DNA of 33,539 nt from Candidatus Bathycorpusculum sp. (GTDB lineage Archaea > Thermoproteota > Bathyarchaeia > Bathyarchaeales > Bathycorpusculaceae). Below are positions 27,847 to 33,539 of this stretch, in pieces. Positions within the stretch are counted from its first letter, which is position 1. Each line of letters starts with the position of its first letter. Under the pieces are notes generated by a model. That model saw only the letters and a program-made list of their open reading frames with translations. It made no database searches and was not told where the DNA came from. Where the stretch lies: contig WQYG01000012.1 in NCBI GenBank assembly GCA_009781395.1, positions 1 to 33,539 on the forward strand, in the 5' to 3' direction. The position numbers and the translations under genes are program-made.

Positions 27847-30336
27847 TCATTCGCCATCCTTGCGAAGACCAAGTTTCTTTTTTAGCCAATCCTCAAACAA
27901 CTCACCCCCACCTGTAGAAGCGTAAGCAGCCTCCATATTATTCCTCACAACCACTGTATTTGGATGCGCCTCCCCCAATCTTTTAACAATACAATAACTT
28001 TTAAGATACCACACCAACGCCTTCGCATAATCACCCAAACTATCATAGACGCTTGCGATGTTGTTGTAGGTACATGCAGTATCAGGATGCTCCTTACCCA
28101 ACACCTTCTCACGGATAGCTAAAGCTTTCATACACCACTCCAAAGCCCGCTCATACTCACCCTGCTCACGGTAGACTCCAGCGATGTTGTCGTAAGTAGT
28201 TGCAGTAGAAGGATGCTCCTTACCCAACACCTTCTCATATATAGCTAGGGCTTTTTCAAACCACTCCAACGCCACCTCAAAATCACCCTGCTCACGGTAG
28301 ACTCCAGCGATGTTGTGATAAGTAGTTGCAGTAGAAGGGTGTTCTTTATCTAACACCTTCTCTTTTATGGTTAGGGCTTTAAAATTCCACTCCAACGCCA
28401 CCTCAAAATCACCCAAACTATCATAGACTCCAGAGATGTTGTTATAAGTAATTGCAGTAGAAGGATGCTCCTTACCGAATACTTTTTCATCAATAGCTAG
28501 GGCTTTTTCAAACCACTCCAACGCCTTCGCATAATCACCCTGCTTACGGTAGACCTCTGCGATGTTGTGATAAGTAGTTGCAGTAGAAGGGTGTTCTTTA
28601 TCTAACACCTTCTCTTTTATGGTTAGGGCTTTAAAATTCCATTGTAAGGCTTTGGTGTAATCCGCAGTATCATCATAGTACCTTCCAAGCCAGAGCATTA
28701 AAGTTGCAAGCGTTTCGGTTTGGGTTTGTTTTTCAAAAAAATAGTCTGCTAAAGACTCCGCAAAAGGAACATATAACTCGGCCTTTTTGAAAATTTCGTT
28801 TGAATCCCAAGAAACATCACTGGCCAACTGTTCTACTAACCGGCGATGATTATCAAACAGTATGCTTGTTGTCTGGGAAAGCACCGCCACCTTCACCAAC
28901 TGATGCATAGCATAAAAAGAACCCGACAACGTTGACTTTTCTTCTTGTTTATGCTCATGGAACATTAGCCAGGTGAGTTTGGATAAGTTGTTTAATGCAA
29001 GACGACAATCATCTTCATCTATATTTGCGTCTTCGCATAGCCATTGTACGCAGGTTTTTTGCTCAAGGGGTAAACTTGGAAATAAAGCAAACATCTCAAG
29101 AACCTTCCTCTCCAAACAATTTTTAATGTCTTTCAAAGGATAAAGTTTGTTAAATTCCTCTTGCAGGGTCTCATCGTTAAGTCCTTTGCGTATGTCAAAT
29201 TTTTTGGCTTCTAATTTTTGGGTTAACTCGGCAATAGTCCAGTTATGAGCTTTAGTCATTGTACCAAGACGCGTTAATGCCAAAGGGTTACGTCCAGCCC
29301 GATTTTTAACAATATCCAAAAGAACTTTCTCATCAACATCTGGCAAACGATAATTTTTAGTGTCATATCTATTGGCTTTAAAGATTTGTACACAGGCCTC
29401 TTCAGAAAGAGGCTTAATAGGTTCGTTTGTAAATTTTTCAGGCGACGTTCGAGAAGCAAATAGCACTGTTGCATTCAAAGTAAACAATTTACTAAAAGTT
29501 TCATCTATTGCAAGGGTTTGTTTTTGTTCTGTTTGTCGTAAACGGTCATCATCAATTAAAAGCAGTACAGATTTGTCTGCACACAATTTCTGCATATAAC
29601 TCCAAACAGCATCTACAGTCTTATCCCCTGGATAATCAATTTGTTGCATCAAATCGCTATCCATAGAACCCTTATAGGTTACCAAAGCAATATGAGCAAA
29701 CGACGCATTTGGCTTATTTGCAAAGTGGGTGTATATTTTGTTTAGTGTTTCTGTTTTGCCAATACCGCCCATACCTGTCAAACAAATACGGGGTCTGTTG
29801 TTTTGTAGCTTTTTACAGAGTTCCTTAACAAAATCATCTATACCCTGTAGATACTTGTTTTCCCAACAGGGCGTTTTGGGAGTTAAATTGTACTCAGGAT
29901 TAAAAACCATCGGGGAGGTGTTTTTCAAAATTTGCAAGATCTCTGACTGGGCTTGTATGGATGCTAAATGGAATTGTAGCTCAAAATTTTTGTAAAGTTC
30001 ACTGTTTTTATCTTTACAGAGTTGAGCGTGAAAATTTGAGATAAAACAGTTAATGACCTCTATGGGGAACTTGTTTAATTCTTTTTCAACGATTTCTTGT
30101 AAAACTTTAATGGTGCCTGAATTTTTATTTAGTGAAGAAAATGTTTCGGGAACAGAGGATGAGATGTTTTGGTATTTTTGTTGTTTGGCGGTGTCTTGCC
30201 AAGCATTTATCAGGCAGTCTTGAAGCTGTTCAATATGATTTGTTGGGTTGCATTTTTTGTATGCGTCGTATGCAATTTTTAATAGACTTGTGCAACTAGC
30301 TATAGCCTGTAAAGCGGTTAATGCTTCCATGAACAT
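27847..30336 (-). CDS. STAND NTPase: NB-ARC domain plus C-terminal TPR repeats, novel N-terminal helical domain
   Basis: Walker A GMGGIGKTETL, Walker B-like VLLLIDDDRL, sensor-like VLFASRTSP, NRAGRNPLALTRLG (GLPL-like), winged helix, then six 42-aa TPR_12-type repeats. Confidence 0.88.
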   Translation of the reverse strand: MFMEALTALQAIASCTSLLKIAYDAYKKCNPTNHIEQLQDCLINAWQDTAKQQKYQNISSSVPETFSSLNKNSGTIKVLQEIVEKELNKFPIEVINCFISNFHAQLCKDKNSELYKNFELQFHLASIQAQSEILQILKNTSPMVFNPEYNLTPKTPCWENKYLQGIDDFVKELCKKLQNNRPRICLTGMGGIGKTETLNKIYTHFANKPNASFAHIALVTYKGSMDSDLMQQIDYPGDKTVDAVWSYMQKLCADKSVLLLIDDDRLRQTEQKQTLAIDETFSKLFTLNATVLFASRTSPEKFTNEPIKPLSEEACVQIFKANRYDTKNYRLPDVDEKVLLDIVKNRAGRNPLALTRLGTMTKAHNWTIAELTQKLEAKKFDIRKGLNDETLQEEFNKLYPLKDIKNCLERKVLEMFALFPSLPLEQKTCVQWLCEDANIDEDDCRLALNNLSKLTWLMFHEHKQEEKSTLSGSFYAMHQLVKVAVLSQTTSILFDNHRRLVEQLASDVSWDSNEIFKKAELYVPFAESLADYFFEKQTQTETLATLMLWLGRYYDDTADYTKALQWNFKALTIKEKVLDKEHPSTATTYHNIAEVYRKQGDYAKALEWFEKALAIDEKVFGKEHPSTAITYNNISGVYDSLGDFEVALEWNFKALTIKEKVLDKEHPSTATTYHNIAGVYREQGDFEVALEWFEKALAIYEKVLGKEHPSTATTYDNIAGVYREQGEYERALEWCMKALAIREKVLGKEHPDTACTYNNIASVYDSLGDYAKALVWYLKSYCIVKRLGEAHPNTVVVRNNMEAAYASTGGGELFEDWLKKKLGLRKDGE
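27949..28704 (-). repeat. six tandem 126-nt (42 aa) TPR-coding units, with a 252-nt two-unit higher-order duplication
   Basis: Protein repeats TTYHNIAxVYRxQGDxxxALEWFEKALAIxEKVLGKEHPSTA. Near-identical DNA blocks offset by exactly 252 nt (28321 vs 28573; 28251 vs 28503). Confidence 0.92.
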
Positions 30337-30791
30337 ATCACGCTAGATTATATAGAAAAATCGGGTATAAAAAATAATGTGCCTGTTCAATGGGTCTTCT
30401 TGGCATTTATAAATGGTGGTGTATGCTTGTTTGTTGGAGGTAATTTTTAATCTGTTGTGTTTTTGGGGTTGTGGGAAGATTGTTTAAGACTTGGGGGGTA
30501 GTTAATTTAGTCATGTGTAGTGTGTGTGATTGAATAATGTGCGCTGTATATAGTATATTACAGTTGGTGGAAGTTAGTTTTTTGGTTGTTTGTGGGGGGG
30601 TGTTTGGGGTGTTTTGAATGTTGTTTAATGCGTTTTGTGTTCTACTGTTGTACACTTGTGTTTTTAGATGTCTAAGTGTATTTTTTGAGGTTTTGATACG
30701 TTGGTTTAATTTTTCAGTCGTTTTTTGTATTGCTATGTTATGTCTTAACTTTTAAAACTTATACAAATACTAAGATGCTCAGGTCTATAAC

Positions 30792-33539
30792 ATGAATGTT
30801 TTAAACACTAATACATCAAAACAACATACCCAACCCGCTCATACACAAAGCGGCCACAACAAACCGTGTTCTTCCCCAAAAACACTCACCAAACAACAAA
30901 AACAAAACAACCAAACAAAACGTGGGATGTTTAACAGCATAAACCCTGTTACGTTTAACTTAAATTTTACTTCTAAAACTAATTTACAAAAACGTTACCG
31001 TAACAGCACAATTTTTACGCTTATATCTGCACTATGCATGTTTGCACTATTACTCTCCCTCTTTTCCTCATACAGCAGTGTTGCTCCTTTTGCCTTAGGA
31101 GCCACCTCTAATAAAGAGGTTACAAACTCAGCAGAACTTATAGCTGCAATCACTGCAGCCCCTACCGGAAATTCTTGGGTCATCGCCCTTAAAAACGACA
31201 TACAACTAACAGCCACACTTACCATACCCTCAGGTAAAAACATCACTTTTGTGAGCATATATGAGGAGGGGGTTAATGCCAATACAGCGGCTTTTTGGAA
31301 ACTTGTCGGCCAAAATAACGAAGATACCATTATCGTTAGCAATAACGGTATTTTGAGACTGGGTTCTTCAGCTGAGGCTAACGACGGCATTACTGTTACT
31401 CATGCAAATGGTCAAGCCGGCAGAGGCATAACAATCAACAGTGGCGGTACACTTATCATAAATAGTGGAGAGATCTCAAAAAACACCGCTGATAAGGGTG
31501 GTGGAGTGAACAACAAAGGCTCTTTTACTATAGCAGGCGATAACGTTGTAATTGCCAACAACACCGCAACCAACAGTGGTGGGGGCGTATATATCGAGCA
31601 GAAGTGTACCTTTAAGGTAACAGGCAATAACATGATAATTGCCAACAACACTGCCCCACTTGGTGGAGGTATGTACAATTGGTATGGAACTTTTGAAGTG
31701 ACAGGCGACAACATGATAATTGCCAACAACACTGCTACATCTAATGGTGGAGGTGTGTGGAGTCGAGAAAATTTTAAGGTAACAGGCAATAACATGATAA
31801 TTGCAAACAACAAAGCCGGCTATGGTGGCGGTGCGTATGTTGATGGCGGTGCTTTTGTGTTGTCAGGCGATAACATGATAATTGCCAACAACACTGCTAC
31901 ATCTAATGGCGGAGGTGTGTACAATCGGCTTGGTTCTTTTGAGATATCAGGTGATAATATGATAATTGCTAATAGCACTGCCAATAATGGTGGGGGTGTG
32001 TATAACGATAATTTTGGCAAGATTGTTGTGTCGGGAGATAATATGGTATTTGCCAACAATACGGTGCGTTCTTATGGTGGTGGTATGTGGAACGGGGGTT
32101 CTTTTGAGGTATCAGGAGATAATGTAGTGATTGCTAACAACATTGCAGCCATGTATGGCGGTGGTATATACAACAACGATGGCACTGTTACTATGTCGGG
32201 TGATAATGTGGTGATTGTTAACAATACTGCCACTAGGTACGATGGTGGAGGTGTGCATGTGCAGTTCGGTTCTTTTAGCATGCTTAATGGCATAATTTCA
32301 GGTAATACTGCAGGTGGTGATGGTGGGGGTATATGTAGCTGGGGCACTTTTGTCACATCCGGTGACATAGTGATTACCAACAACAAGGCCGTCTGGGGTG
32401 GGGGTGTATGCCACAGCAACAGGTCTTTTGATATGTTGGGAGATAATACAGTAATTGCCAACAACACCGCAACCCGTGACGGTGGTGGTGTGCATATCAT
32501 ATCAGGCACTGTCACCATATCAGGCGATAATGCAGTAATTGTCAACAATACCGCACGCGATAGTGGTGGAGGTGTGTGCATAGAGTCCGGCACTTTTAAC
32601 ATGCTTAATGGCATAATTTCTGGCAATACTGCAGGTGGTGATGGTGGTGGCGTATACAACTGGGGCACTTTTGTCATATCCGGTGACATAGCGATTACCA
32701 ACAACAAAGCCATCTGGGGCGGGGGTGTGTTCAACATCAGGTCTTTTGAGGCGTCTGGAGATAACATTGTAATTGCAAACAACACTGCCTCTTGGGGTGG
32801 GGGCGTATACAACTTTGATGGCACTTTTACTGTAACGGGAAATAACATGATAATTTCAGGTAATACAGTTATTGGTGATGGCGGGGGGGTGTGTAACTAT
32901 GATGGCACTTTTACTGTAACGGGAAATAACATGATAATTGCAAACAACACTGCCTCTTGTGGTGGGGGTGTATGCAACGATGGAGGTACTGTTGAGATGT
33001 CTGGAGGCACGATAGCTAACAACACTGCAACCCATGGTGGCGGAGTATTCAGCTGCTATGGTTCTTTTGAGGCATCAAAAGATAGTATGGCGATTATCAA
33101 CAATATTGCTACCGGTAGTGGTGGGGGTGTGTTCACATGGCACGGTAATTCTTTTGTTATGTCTGATGGCGTTATTGCCAATAACACAGCATACAACGGA
33201 GGGGGCGTGTTTGTTGAGGACAGCTCTTTTATTATGGGGGGCGGTAAAATTGCCAATAACACAGCCAACTCTGGCGGCGGCATATATGTTGCCGATGATG
33301 GTTTTGTTAATTTGTTGGATGGGACAATTTCAGGTAATGTGGCTTCAGGTAATGGCGGGGGCGTTTGGATTACAGACACCACCACAAATCTACACAGGCT
33401 TACTGTTGCCAATACAGTAGTATTTTTAAACAATATTGCTTCCAGCGCACACAACATACACCCGGACCACGAACACCACTACAACACCCACATCGGCCCA
33501 AAAGTAACATGGACCGAACCCTTCACCCACGGATACAAC
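30792..33539 (+). CDS. large secreted/surface Pmp-like (beta-helix) repeat protein, 3' end outside window
   Basis: Frame open for 916 codons from ATG 30792 (alternative start 30927, MFNSINPVTF...) to the window end. Hydrophobic segment STIFTLISALCMFALLLSLFSSYSS, then many GGG[VIM]xN...[FV].[VIM]SGDNMIIANNTA repeats. Missing from the ORF track because it has no stop in the window. Confidence 0.88.
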   Translation, partial: MNVLNTNTSKQHTQPAHTQSGHNKPCSSPKTLTKQQKQNNQTKRGMFNSINPVTFNLNFTSKTNLQKRYRNSTIFTLISALCMFALLLSLFSSYSSVAPFALGATSNKEVTNSAELIAAITAAPTGNSWVIALKNDIQLTATLTIPSGKNITFVSIYEEGVNANTAAFWKLVGQNNEDTIIVSNNGILRLGSSAEANDGITVTHANGQAGRGITINSGGTLIINSGEISKNTADKGGGVNNKGSFTIAGDNVVIANNTATNSGGGVYIEQKCTFKVTGNNMIIANNTAPLGGGMYNWYGTFEVTGDNMIIANNTATSNGGGVWSRENFKVTGNNMIIANNKAGYGGGAYVDGGAFVLSGDNMIIANNTATSNGGGVYNRLGSFEISGDNMIIANSTANNGGGVYNDNFGKIVVSGDNMVFANNTVRSYGGGMWNGGSFEVSGDNVVIANNIAAMYGGGIYNNDGTVTMSGDNVVIVNNTATRYDGGGVHVQFGSFSMLNGIISGNTAGGDGGGICSWGTFVTSGDIVITNNKAVWGGGVCHSNRSFDMLGDNTVIANNTATRDGGGVHIISGTVTISGDNAVIVNNTARDSGGGVCIESGTFNMLNGIISGNTAGGDGGGVYNWGTFVISGDIAITNNKAIWGGGVFNIRSFEASGDNIVIANNTASWGGGVYNFDGTFTVTGNNMIISGNTVIGDGGGVCNYDGTFTVTGNNMIIANNTASCGGGVCNDGGTVEMSGGTIANNTATHGGGVFSCYGSFEASKDSMAIINNIATGSGGGVFTWHGNSFVMSDGVIANNTAYNGGGVFVEDSSFIMGGGKIANNTANSGGGIYVADDGFVNLLDGTISGNVASGNGGGVWITDTTTNLHRLTVANTVVFLNNIASSAHNIHPDHEHHYNTHIGPKVTWTEPFTHGYN
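31490..33360 (+). repeat. about 20 or more degenerate tandem coding units of roughly 81-84 nt (27-28 aa) in the Pmp-like protein
   Basis: Recurring aacatgataattgccaacaacactgc...ggtggaggtgtg units, e.g. near 31626, 31710, 31791, 31873 and 31957. Confidence 0.88.

Noticed and set aside
27949-28704. 126-nt periodic repeats as CRISPR or minisatellite
   Set aside because: In-frame 42-aa TPR units within the NB-ARC gene.
31490-33360. Regularly spaced repeats that might be taken for a CRISPR array
   Set aside because: Units are contiguous degenerate protein-coding repeats in one open frame (about 81-84 nt), with no constant direct repeat plus unique spacers and no cas genes.
30995-33457. Several minus-strand ORFs rich in TPPPL/AVLLAI/SPD repeats
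   Set aside because: They are the antisense of the plus-strand Pmp-like repeats. Periodic coding DNA leaves the opposite frame open, and the plus frame has a start, a signal/TM segment and a sensible repeat motif.
1-33539. Search for transposases, IS ends, integrases or rRNA
   Set aside because: None recognised; no terminal inverted repeats with a transposase ORF were seen.

Overview
This window is archaeal. Evidence: eIF/RNAP-independent archaeal markers such as SRP19, ribosomal protein S8e, archaeal-type PPAT and pantoate kinase, and an archaeal GluRS. A TACK/Bathyarchaeia-like gut lineage is only a guess from gene content. From left to right it contains: (1) a minus-strand CoA block (PPAT, pantoate kinase, ECF-type S component); (2) tRNA-Gln(CTG) and small ORFs; (3) a near-complete archaeal mevalonate-pathway locus on the plus strand (mevalonate kinase, UbiD-family decarboxylase, AcnX large and small subunits, isopentenyl phosphate kinase, type 2 IDI, GGPP synthase), followed by gltX and SRP19, and interrupted by a minus-strand accessory island (YCII-like, SdpI-like, membrane proteins); (4) a minus-strand rpS8e and scpB-scpA-smc cluster; (5) a PadR regulator convergent with an Mg2+-type P-type ATPase that carries an extra C-terminal winged-helix-like domain and a heptamer-repeat tail; (6) a STAND/NB-ARC-TPR protein with freshly duplicated TPR units; (7) a large plus-strand secreted Pmp/beta-helix-like repeat protein that runs off the window end and is absent from the ORF track. 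The whole window also shows a sawtooth of keto/amino (GT versus AC) strand asymmetry. The best candidates for something undescribed are the NLR-like NB-ARC-TPR gene, the adjacent giant repeat surface protein, the MgtA-wHTH fusion and the skew sawtooth. Everything was read by eye, and no database search was run.
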